Assembly (NCBI GenBank): GCA_013813145.1
Contig: JACCSE010000605.1
Coordinates: forward strand, 1 to 8,705
Source of the DNA: Gemmatimonadales bacterium
GTDB lineage: Bacteria; Gemmatimonadota; Gemmatimonadetes; Gemmatimonadales; GWC2-71-9
Reading direction: 5' to 3'
Length of the DNA: 8,705 nucleotides
Shown here: positions 1-6,090 of the stretch, in pieces
Position numbering within the stretch: the stretch's first letter is position 1
Layout: the number at the start of each line of letters is the position of its first letter
Notes under the pieces: model-generated
What the model was told of the DNA's origin: nothing
The model's input: the letters and a program-made list of their open reading frames with translations, nothing else
Databases searched by the model: none
Translations under genes and position numbers: made by a program

Positions 1-2511
1 TGGACCATCGACAGCGTGTTCGCGCGGGGCGGCGTGCACGACAGCATCATCCGGGTGGACACCGCGTACGCCGAGTGGCAGGGCGCGCGCGCCGCGGGCG
101 GGGGCACGCTCGGCTGGGCCGAGCCCCACCGGGGCGAGATGACGTTCGCGCTGGTCGCCGACAGCCTGATCGGCTTTGACTCGCTACTCCTGGCCGCCAC
201 CGGAATGCGGCGCGACACCAGTCCCGACCTGGTGCCGCTCGGTGGGAGCGCGCGGGGCACGGTCCGGCTCGCCGGCAGCCTCGACACGCTCGATGCCTCG
301 GGCGACCTCACCGTCGAGGGACTTCAGTTTCAGCAGTACGGCTCGCCCCTCGCCACCGCGGGCTTCACCTGGCTCGGCGGCCGGCGGCCACGGCTCACCG
401 CCTTCGCCAGCGCCGACTCGATCGCGGCCGGCGGCTGGACCTTCCAGTCGACCGGTGGCGAGCTCCGGGGCTACGCCGACTCGCTCCAGTGGAGCCTGGG
501 AAGCGCCGTCGGCAACCGCGCGCGGGTGGACGGCACCGGCCAGTGGTACGAGCGCGAGGGCGTGCGCCTGCTCTGGCTGGACACCCTGCTCGCAGCACTG
601 CCCACCCGCCGCTACCGGCTGCGGGAGCCGGCCGTGATCGCGCTGAGCGACTCGGCCCCGCCCTCGGTGAGTCCGCTCTCCTTGACAGCGCTGGACGGCT
701 CGGGCCAGGTGAACCTGGTCGGGTCGCTTCCGGCGGAACAGCCGGGGCAGATGGCCATCGAGGTGCTGGGCTTCGATCTCCGCGATCTCTACGCCCTGCT
801 GCAGCGCGATACCGCCGGCGTGGCCGGCGAGGTCGGGCTCGATCTCCAGCTCGGCGGCACCGCCCGGATGCCCACGCTGCGCGGCGTCGGACGGCTGGGG
901 CAGGCCAAGTTCGGCGAGTTCCGCTCGCCTTTCGTGCAGGGCGTGATCAACTATGCCGACCAGCGGCTCGACGCCAACCTCGATCTCTGGCGAACCGGTG
1001 AGCGGGTGCTGGAGATCGAGGCCCACCTGCCGCTCGACCTCGCGCTGCGCGGAGTGGAGCGACGGCGGCTGGATGGCCCCATCTCGGTCCGGGCCCACGC
1101 CGGCAGCGTCGATCTCGCTATCCTGGAGGCGCTCACCCCGGCGGTCACGCGGGTGGGCGGGCGGCTCGCGGCGGACGTGCAGGTCGAGGGAACCTGGACC
1201 GAGCCCAACCTCCAGGGCCAGGTCGCGATTCGGGACGGAAGCATGACGATTCCCGGACTCGGTGTCCGCTACGGCGATATCCGGGGCGGCGGGGTGCTGC
1301 AGGGCGATTCGTTGGTGTTGCGAGACCTGACGCTCGCCAGCGACGGTGGCCGCCTCGCGGTCGGCGGCTCGGTCCGGCTGGAGGACCTATCCCGGCCGAT
1401 CCTCGACTTGAGCTTTCGGGCGGAGCAGTTTCGGGCGCTGGACGTCCGCAACTTTGCCACGCTCACCGCCACCGGCGATCTCCAGCTCCGCGGCCCGGTG
1501 TTCGGTTCGACCCTGACCGGCACCCTGCTGGCCAACAGCGGAGTCATCCACTTCGCCGACCTGATCAACAAGCGGGTGATCAATCTGGACGATCCGACCA
1601 TCGCGGACCTGATAGATACCACGCTGATCCGGCGGGAGGATCTCGGCGGCGGGTTCCAGAACCAGTTCCTCGACTCGCTCCGGATCGGCGACCTGCGAGT
1701 CTCCATGGGCTCGGACATGTGGCTCCGTTCCGCCGAAGCCAACATCCAGCTCGAGGGCGAGGTGCGGGTCAGCAAGGCAGGGGATACCTATTCGCCTACC
1801 GGCACGCTGAACGCGCCACGAGGCAGCTACACCCTCAAGATCGGACCGGTGACCCGGGACTTCACCGTCACCGAGGGACAGGTGCAGTACTACGGCAACC
1901 TGAACGCCGGGCTCGACATCGAGGCGCGGCACACGGTCCGGGCGGTGCGGGGCGAGGAGATTCCCATCATCGCCCACATCGAGGGCACGCTGCAACAGCC
2001 CAGGCTCACCCTCGAAAGCACCTTCCGGCCGCCGATCTCGGAGACCGACCTGGTGTCCTATCTGATCACCGGCTACCCGGCCAATGAGGCGACACTCCTC
2101 GGGCAGGCGGGGGCGCTGGAGACCGGACTGGCCTATTTCTCCAGCGCGCTTTCCAGCGAGCTCGAGCGGGCGCTGATCCAGGACATCGGGATCCCGATCG
2201 ACCTGATCGAGATCCGGCCGGGGGTCTCCACCGCGGCGGGCACCGGCAGCCTTACCCAGCTCGCCGCGGGCTGGCAGATCGGCCGGAAGACTTTCCTCAC
2301 CTTCAACGCCGGGTTCTGCCCCGATTTCAGTCAGTTCAGCCACGAGAACCTCGGCGCCAGCCTCGAGTTCCGCTTCAGCCGCGAGTGGCGGCTGCAGGGC
2401 ACCGTGGAGCCGACCATCCAATCGTGCACCGGCGTCGCGCGCATCACCTCGCTCACCCGGGAGAATCCCTACCAGATCGGCTTCGACGTCCTGTGGGAAC
2501 GGGAGTTCTGA
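1..2511 (+). CDS. tamB: TamB-like translocation and assembly protein, C-terminal part (5' end outside window)
   Basis: The reading frame is open from base 1, so this is the last 836 residues of a longer protein; the GTG at 16 is probably internal. TamB/DUF490 proteins are inner-membrane-anchored periplasmic proteins forming a long beta-rich groove. They are linked to phospholipid transport to the outer membrane and, with the outer-membrane partner TamA, to assembly of some outer-membrane proteins. Residues 1-400 are repetitive, glycine-rich beta strands of the AsmA/TamB type. The recognisable TamB C-terminal domain spans roughly residues 400-836: a conserved PTGTLNAPRGSYTL stretch near 597, then EGTLQQPRLTLES, and DLVSYLITGYP shortly before residue 695. 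The final strands are amphipathic and end in Phe (WEREF), like an outer-membrane beta signal. Two cysteines, at about 773 and 809, sit in this end. No frameshift is seen. No tamA is visible; it could lie upstream. Confidence 0.9.
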   Translation, partial: WTIDSVFARGGVHDSIIRVDTAYAEWQGARAAGGGTLGWAEPHRGEMTFALVADSLIGFDSLLLAATGMRRDTSPDLVPLGGSARGTVRLAGSLDTLDASGDLTVEGLQFQQYGSPLATAGFTWLGGRRPRLTAFASADSIAAGGWTFQSTGGELRGYADSLQWSLGSAVGNRARVDGTGQWYEREGVRLLWLDTLLAALPTRRYRLREPAVIALSDSAPPSVSPLSLTALDGSGQVNLVGSLPAEQPGQMAIEVLGFDLRDLYALLQRDTAGVAGEVGLDLQLGGTARMPTLRGVGRLGQAKFGEFRSPFVQGVINYADQRLDANLDLWRTGERVLEIEAHLPLDLALRGVERRRLDGPISVRAHAGSVDLAILEALTPAVTRVGGRLAADVQVEGTWTEPNLQGQVAIRDGSMTIPGLGVRYGDIRGGGVLQGDSLVLRDLTLASDGGRLAVGGSVRLEDLSRPILDLSFRAEQFRALDVRNFATLTATGDLQLRGPVFGSTLTGTLLANSGVIHFADLINKRVINLDDPTIADLIDTTLIRREDLGGGFQNQFLDSLRIGDLRVSMGSDMWLRSAEANIQLEGEVRVSKAGDTYSPTGTLNAPRGSYTLKIGPVTRDFTVTEGQVQYYGNLNAGLDIEARHTVRAVRGEEIPIIAHIEGTLQQPRLTLESTFRPPISETDLVSYLITGYPANEATLLGQAGALETGLAYFSSALSSELERALIQDIGIPIDLIEIRPGVSTAAGTGSLTQLAAGWQIGRKTFLTFNAGFCPDFSQFSHENLGASLEFRFSREWRLQGTVEPTIQSCTGVARITSLTRENPYQIGFDVLWEREF

Positions 2512-2596
2512 GGGTGATTACCAGGGCCGTTTCGGTAGGGTGGATGACCACGGATGGTGACCGCGTCCTTGGATCGGAAGATGTAATGGTGTGCTG

Positions 2597-2643
2597 TTGA
2601 CCAACCATCCCACTGCCGGCCCGAGCCGGCGTAGGTTGGACAA
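2597..2643. promoter_or_regulatory. Two-part stem-loop between tamB and the lipid kinase gene
   Basis: An outer inverted repeat pairs 2597-2606 (TTGACCAACC) with 2634-2643 (GGTTGGACAA), 9 of 10 positions. Inside it, GCCGGC at 2615-2620 and 2625-2630 forms a second 6-bp stem with the 4-base loop CCGA. It lies 85 bp after the tamB stop and 72 bp before the kinase ATG, in the 204-bp gap 2512-2715 that otherwise holds no gene. No T-run follows, so it is not a textbook intrinsic terminator. It could be an operator, an mRNA-end structure or a 5' leader hairpin. The pairing is seen directly; the role is a guess. Confidence 0.4.
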
Positions 2644-2715
2644 GGCCGGGAACGATCCGCTGCGCCCGTGTCATCCGGGGTCCCCGCCTCACCGACCAAC
2701 CCAGAGCCGCCCCGC

Positions 2716-3618
2716 ATGATCCGAGCGCTGCTCATCACCAATCCCGCCGCCGCCCGAACCCAGGCGCGCGCGGTGGAGGCGGTGATGCGCACGCTCCGCG
2801 CCGGCGGGTGGGAGGCCGAGGTACTGGCGACCGGCGGTCCGGGCGACGCGAAACGACTCGCGGAGTACGGCGTCGCCCAGGGAGTGGACGTGGTGGCGGT
2901 GTTCGGTGGCGACGGGACCACGATGCAGGCCGCCGCCGCGCTGGTCGGCACCGAGGTGAGCCTCGGGGTCATCCCCGGCGGCACCGGCAACCTCCTCGCC
3001 GGCAACCTCCGCATCCCCGCTTCGCCCGAGCGGGCGGCCCGCGCGCTGGTCGCGGCCCGCCCCCGGCCGTTCGACCTGGGCCGGATGGAGCGGCCGAGCG
3101 GAGTGCAGTATTTCGCCGTCGCCTGCGGTGCCGGATACGACGCCCGGGTCATGGCCGGCACGCTTTCGGAGCACAAGCGCCGGTGGGGGATGGCGGCCTA
3201 CGTCGCGACCACCCTCCGGCTGATCGGCGAGATCAGGAGCACCGCGCACGTCATCACCATCGATGGCGTGGAATACGACGCCAACGCCGCGATGGTGCTG
3301 GTGGCGAACTGCGGCGAGGTGATCCCGCCGTTCGTCCGGCTCCGGCCCGGCATCCGGCCCGACGACGGCCTGCTCGACGTGGTCGTGATGCGGGCGAACA
3401 GCCTCGGCCAAAGCGTCCGCGCGGTGTGGGACCTGCTCCGCGACGCGCCCAACCCGGAGGGCGAGGACACCTTCGTCGGGTTCGCCACCGGGCGGGAGAT
3501 TCGGGTCGAGACCGACCCGGTACAGCCGGTGCAGCTCGACGGGGAGCCGGGTGGGTTCACGCCGTTCACGGCGAGCGTGGTGCCGGGGGCGATCCGGATC
3601 ATGGTGCCGGGAGCGTGA
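2716..3618 (+). CDS. Diacylglycerol kinase-family lipid kinase (DagK/YegS/LCB5 type)
   Basis: This is a 300-residue soluble lipid kinase that would phosphorylate a lipid hydroxyl such as diacylglycerol, using ATP, at the cytoplasmic face of the membrane. Family marks are clear: an N-terminal strand with NP at 9-10, the nucleotide-binding GGDGT at 64-68, PGGTGN at 87-92, the second-domain stretch around RRWGMAAYVATTLR, DDGLLDVVVM, and the late DGEP at 275-278 whose Glu is normally catalytic. Length matches the family (about 290-330). NAD kinase shares the fold and GGDGT, but the C-terminal half is DAGK-like. I chose ATG 2716 because the conserved strand starts immediately there. An in-frame GTG at 2668 would add 16 low-complexity residues. 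No strong Shine-Dalgarno is seen. The exact lipid substrate cannot be told. In diderms these enzymes often recycle diacylglycerol, which fits the tamB neighbour only loosely. Confidence 0.88.
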   Translation: MIRALLITNPAAARTQARAVEAVMRTLRAGGWEAEVLATGGPGDAKRLAEYGVAQGVDVVAVFGGDGTTMQAAAALVGTEVSLGVIPGGTGNLLAGNLRIPASPERAARALVAARPRPFDLGRMERPSGVQYFAVACGAGYDARVMAGTLSEHKRRWGMAAYVATTLRLIGEIRSTAHVITIDGVEYDANAAMVLVANCGEVIPPFVRLRPGIRPDDGLLDVVVMRANSLGQSVRAVWDLLRDAPNPEGEDTFVGFATGREIRVETDPVQPVQLDGEPGGFTPFTASVVPGAIRIMVPGA

Positions 3619-3663
3619 GGCATGGCGCGGGGGCCGGGACTGTTTAGTTTCTGGGGGCCGTCT

Positions 3664-3729
3664 GTCACCCTGAGCGGAGCGAAGGGGGCATGCCCTAGGG
3701 TATGGCCCCTTCACTTCGTTCAGGGTGAC
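3664..3729. repeat. 66-bp near-perfect palindromic intergenic repeat
   Basis: Bases 3664-3697 and 3696-3729 are reverse complements at 29 of 34 positions, with no spacer. The centre is CCCTAGGG (3693-3700), and the arms begin and end in GTCACCCTGA / TCAGGGTGAC. Three of the five mismatches are G-T wobbles in RNA, so the transcript could fold into a long hairpin. The arm motif CCCTGAGCGGAGCGAAGGG is of a kind that recurs between genes in many bacterial genomes, so this is probably one copy of a dispersed REP/MITE-like element. It ends 31 bp before the response-regulator start and could act as terminator for the kinase gene or as a leader structure. Confidence 0.7.
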
Positions 3730-3748
3730 GAGCTCTCCCTTCGCTTTC

Positions 3749-3754
3749 AAAAGG
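3749..3754 (+). promoter_or_regulatory. Ribosome binding site of the sigma-54 response regulator
   Basis: AAAAGG sits six bases before ATG 3761 and supports that start over an in-frame GTG at 3725, which lies inside the right arm of the palindrome and has no such site. It is one of few recognisable Shine-Dalgarno matches in the window. Confidence 0.55.
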
Positions 3755-3760
3755 CTCTGC

Positions 3761-5107
3761 ATGGCCGGTTCGGTTCTTCTCATCGACGACGATGTCGACG
3801 TTTTGCGCAGCATCGGCAACTACTTCGAGCGAGTCGGCTACGAGGTCACCCGCGAGCTGAGCGGCGAGGCCGGGCTCGCCACCTTCGACCGCCTCCGGCC
3901 CGAGGTCGTGATCCTGGACCTCCGGCTCCCCGGGATGGATGGGATGGAGGTGCTGGAGCATCTGCGCCAGCGGGACGCGGCCGTCGTACTCCTCACCGGC
4001 GAGGCCGACGTCGGCACCGCGGTGCGGGCTATGCAGCTCGGCGCCGAGAACTTCCTCACCAAGCCGGTGGACATCGAGCACCTCGCCGCGGCGACAGCGC
4101 GGGTGGCCGACAAGGCGCGGCTCCGCCGGATCTACGAGACGCTCCAGTTGCAGAGCGCCCCCGGGCACGGCCTCGACTCGCTGGGCAACTCCACCGGCAT
4201 GCAGGACTTCGCCCACCAGGTGGGGCTGCTCGCGCAGAGCGAGCGGACCACGGTGCTCCTCACCGGCGAGAGCGGCACCGGCAAAGGGTGGGTGGCGCGG
4301 ATGATCCACGACCTGAGCCCCCGCACCAGGGCGCCGTTCGTGGAGGTGAACTGCGCCGGGCTCAACGCCACATTCCTCGACTCCGAGCTCTTCGGCCACG
4401 AGAAGGGGGCGTTTACCGACGCCAAGGATCGGAAGCAGGGGCTCTTCGAGATCGCCGACCACGGCACGATCCTGCTAGACGAGATCGGGGATCTCGCTCC
4501 CGAGCTTCAGCCCAAGCTGCTCAAGGTGCTGGAGACCAAGACCTTCCGCCGGCTGGGCGGCACCCGGGAGATCACCGTAGACGTCCGCCTGATCGCGGCG
4601 ACTAACAAGAACCTCCAGGTCGAGGTCGAAACCGGGAGGTTTCGCGAGGACCTCTACTACCGGCTCAGCGTCATGCCGCTGATGCTCCCCGCGCTTCGCG
4701 ACCGCTCGCGAGACGACCGCCTGGCCCTCATCAACCGGCTCCTCAGCAACCTCCGGGCCGAGCTGCCCGACGGACCGCCCTCCCTCTCGGCCGAAGTGCT
4801 GGAACGCCTGCTGCCGTACCCTTGGCCGGGAAACGTGCGGGAGATGCGAAACGTACTGGAGCGGGCGCTCATCCTGGGACGGGGCCAACCGGCGGTGAGC
4901 GTCGAGCACCTGCCAGGGGAATTCCGCGCCCGGCCCGGCATCGGCGACCGGCGGCACACCCCGCTCAGCCTGGATGACCTCGAGAAGCAGCACATCGAGC
5001 GGACCCTCAAGCACCACGCCGGAAACCGCACCCGGGCCGCGATCGAGCTGGGCATCTCTCGCGCGACTCTGATCAACAAGATCAAACGCTACGACCTCGG
5101 GGGCTGA
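3761..5107 (+). CDS. Sigma-54-dependent response regulator, NtrC family
   Basis: This 448-residue protein has the three-part NtrC plan. The receiver (about 4-120) has the acidic pocket D9-D11, phospho-acceptor D53 (ILDLRLPG), T79 and K101. The AAA+ sigma-54 interaction domain (about 140-375) has Walker A GESGTGKG at 169-176, Walker B ILLDEI at 237-242, sensor TN at 281-282, RFREDLYYRL at 293-302 and WPGNVREM at 355-362. A Fis-type helix-turn-helix (about 405-445) contains GNRTRAA and GISRATLINKIKRY. Phosphorylation by a histidine kinase should drive hexamer formation and ATP-dependent opening of RNA polymerase-sigma-54 promoters. Two departures: the sigma-54-contacting GAFTGA loop reads GAFTDA (216-221), and the usual Glu after the Walker Lys is Gly176. 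No kinase gene is adjacent, so it is an orphan here, and target genes cannot be named. The start is set by AAAAGG upstream and by the receiver strand beginning at residue 4. Confidence 0.93.
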   Translation: MAGSVLLIDDDVDVLRSIGNYFERVGYEVTRELSGEAGLATFDRLRPEVVILDLRLPGMDGMEVLEHLRQRDAAVVLLTGEADVGTAVRAMQLGAENFLTKPVDIEHLAAATARVADKARLRRIYETLQLQSAPGHGLDSLGNSTGMQDFAHQVGLLAQSERTTVLLTGESGTGKGWVARMIHDLSPRTRAPFVEVNCAGLNATFLDSELFGHEKGAFTDAKDRKQGLFEIADHGTILLDEIGDLAPELQPKLLKVLETKTFRRLGGTREITVDVRLIAATNKNLQVEVETGRFREDLYYRLSVMPLMLPALRDRSRDDRLALINRLLSNLRAELPDGPPSLSAEVLERLLPYPWPGNVREMRNVLERALILGRGQPAVSVEHLPGEFRARPGIGDRRHTPLSLDDLEKQHIERTLKHHAGNRTRAAIELGISRATLINKIKRYDLGG

Positions 5108-5126
5108 CCGCCGGTGACCGAGACCC

Positions 5127-5136
5127 GGGAGAAGGA
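5127..5136 (+). promoter_or_regulatory. Strong Shine-Dalgarno deciding the zinc-protein start
   Basis: GGGAGAAGGA ends four bases before ATG 5141. The earlier in-frame GTG at 5114 has no purine-rich site upstream, so ATG 5141 is the better start. Confidence 0.6.
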
Positions 5137-5140
5137 CGCG

Positions 5141-5302
5141 ATGGGCTGCCGCGCGTGTGGCCGGGAGGAGCGCGCCAGCGAGGGCTACCCGTGTACCGGG
5201 TGCGGCACGTTCATCTGTCTGATCTGTACGTTCCGGGGGGTGACCATGTGCCGGGAGTGTAGCGGGGCAGAGGGGCAGGGGGGCGGCGGGGCCGCAGGGT
5301 GA
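5141..5302 (+). CDS. Small four-CxxC zinc-binding protein (zinc ribbon/B-box-like)
   Basis: A 53-residue protein with eight cysteines in four CxxC pairs: CRAC (3-6), CTGC (18-21), CLIC (26-29) and CREC (37-40). This spacing suits two bound zinc ions, or one treble-clef/ribbon plus a second site. The last dozen residues are a Gly-rich tail (EGQGGGG). I do not recognise a named family. Such small Cys-rich proteins often mediate protein or nucleic-acid contacts. An alternative GTG start at 5114 would add nine residues, but ATG 5141 has the good ribosome site. The gene begins 33 bp after the response-regulator stop, and its stop overlaps the next gene's GTG by four bases, so co-expression with the NlpC/P60 peptidase is likely. 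It is small and could be missed by gene callers, but the regular CxxC pattern argues that it is real. Confidence 0.72.
   Translation: MGCRACGREERASEGYPCTGCGTFICLICTFRGVTMCRECSGAEGQGGGGAAG
5264..5291 (+). other. G-quadruplex-type G-run motif just upstream of the peptidase start
   Basis: Four G-runs (5264-5267, 5272-5275, 5278-5283, 5288-5291) are separated by loops of 4, 2 and 4 bases, which meets the usual pattern for an intramolecular G-quadruplex on the coding strand and hence in the mRNA. It encodes the Gly-rich tail of the zinc protein and ends seven bases before GTG 5299, so it covers the place where a ribosome site for the peptidase would lie. In a high-GC genome it may be coincidence. 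Confidence 0.4.
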
Positions 5303-6087
5303 CGGCTTCGATCATTGCCCGCTCGGCCATCGTGCCGGTAATGGCGACGCCTACGCTCCGGGCCGAGCAGATGACCCAGCTCGTCCTGGGGGAGAGCGGC
5401 CGGATCGTCGAGCGCTCGGGCGAATGGCGGCGGATCCGCACCGATCTGGACGGGTACGAGGGATGGGTGCACGGCGGGTATCTGGTGGAGGTGACGGAAG
5501 CGGATGCGGCGCGGTGGCGGGAGGAGGCGGACGGATGGAGCGCCGGGGCGACGCTGCACGCCGGCGATCAGGGGATCCGGCTGCCGCTGCGGGCGCGGGT
5601 CGCGCTCGACGGCGATGGGGTCCGCCTCCCCGACGGGCGCTGCGGCCGGCTGGCCGAGGGGAGAATTCCTCGGGCCGGCGAGAACGCCGTGGCGGCGCGC
5701 ACCCGGTCGCCCGAGTGTTGGGCGCTGGAGGCTTTCGCCGGGTCGCCCTACGAATGGGGTGGAGTGACGCCCTGGGGTGTGGACTGCTCCGGCCTGGTGC
5801 AGACCGCGTTCGCGGCGCGCGGCACGATCCTCCCGCGCGATTCCGCGCTCCAGGTCGCGGGCGGGACAGCGGTGGCTCTCGACGCGATCCGTCCCGGCGA
5901 TCTGCTCTTCTTCCGGGGCGAGGACGGGCGGGCGATCACCCACGTCGCCTTTGCCGGCGAGGCCGACACGCTGATCCACTCGACCGTCGCCTGCGGCGGG
6001 GTCGTGGTCGAGCCGTGGCTTCCCGGTACCCGCGCGGCGCCGTTGCGGGAGCGGTTGATGGCGGCGAGGAGGCTGGAGGGAAGGTGA
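5299..6087 (+). CDS. SH3-domain NlpC/P60 peptidase, YkfC-like (gamma-D-glutamyl-diaminoacid endopeptidase)
   Basis: This 262-residue cysteine peptidase of the C40 family would cut the D-Glu-diaminoacid bond in murein peptides. An SH3b domain of the bacterial dipeptidyl-peptidase VI type covers about residues 10-63 (QLVLGESGRIVERSGEWRRI then YEGWVHGGYL). A second SH3-like region spans about 85-125. The NlpC/P60 domain spans about 135-260 with YEWGGVTPWGVDCSG (catalytic Cys163), LPRDSALQ, RPGDLLFF, THVAF (His215) and LIHS (His227 as likely third residue), matching YkfC order. There is no N-terminal signal peptide or lipobox, pointing to a cytoplasmic role in recycling imported murein peptides. 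The GTG start overlaps the zinc-protein stop as GTGA. An ATG at 5341 would remove the first 14 residues, including the first predicted strand, and is less likely. No dipeptide epimerase or peptide transporter gene is in the window. Confidence 0.88.
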   Translation: MTASIIARSAIVPVMATPTLRAEQMTQLVLGESGRIVERSGEWRRIRTDLDGYEGWVHGGYLVEVTEADAARWREEADGWSAGATLHAGDQGIRLPLRARVALDGDGVRLPDGRCGRLAEGRIPRAGENAVAARTRSPECWALEAFAGSPYEWGGVTPWGVDCSGLVQTAFAARGTILPRDSALQVAGGTAVALDAIRPGDLLFFRGEDGRAITHVAFAGEADTLIHSTVACGGVVVEPWLPGTRAAPLRERLMAARRLEGR

Positions 6088-6090
6088 GGA

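Noticed and set aside
1387..2421. Long open frame on the minus strand (344 codons) opposite tamB
   Set aside because: It mirrors the high-GC codon pattern of the tamB gene, has no recognisable domain, and its translation is low-complexity Arg/Gly/Ala/Pro-rich; the + strand frame carries clear TamB motifs.
16..2511. GTG at 16 as the true tamB start
   Set aside because: The frame is open to base 1, the residues there are in the middle of a repeated beta domain, there is no N-terminal membrane anchor, and full TamB proteins are usually well over 1000 residues.
2557..2587. Possible sigma-70 promoter (GTGACC ... TGTAAT) before the lipid kinase
   Set aside because: The -35 match is weak, spacing is about 19 bases, and promoter consensus for this likely phylum is uncertain; not strong enough to annotate.
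2597..2625. TTGACC as a -35 element
   Set aside because: No -10-like hexamer lies 16-19 bases downstream; the TTGACC is better explained as part of the inverted repeat.
2716..3618. NAD kinase
   Set aside because: GGDGT is shared, but PGGTGN, the RRWGMAAY segment and the late DGEP fit the diacylglycerol kinase family instead.
2689..3819. 376-codon minus-strand frame opposite the lipid kinase
   Set aside because: Shadow frame spanning a palindromic intergenic repeat and two real gene boundaries; no domain signature.
3622..4605. 327-codon + strand frame overlapping the response regulator
   Set aside because: The translation is Arg/Pro/Gly-rich with no motifs and overlaps the receiver and AAA+ coding region, which is certain.
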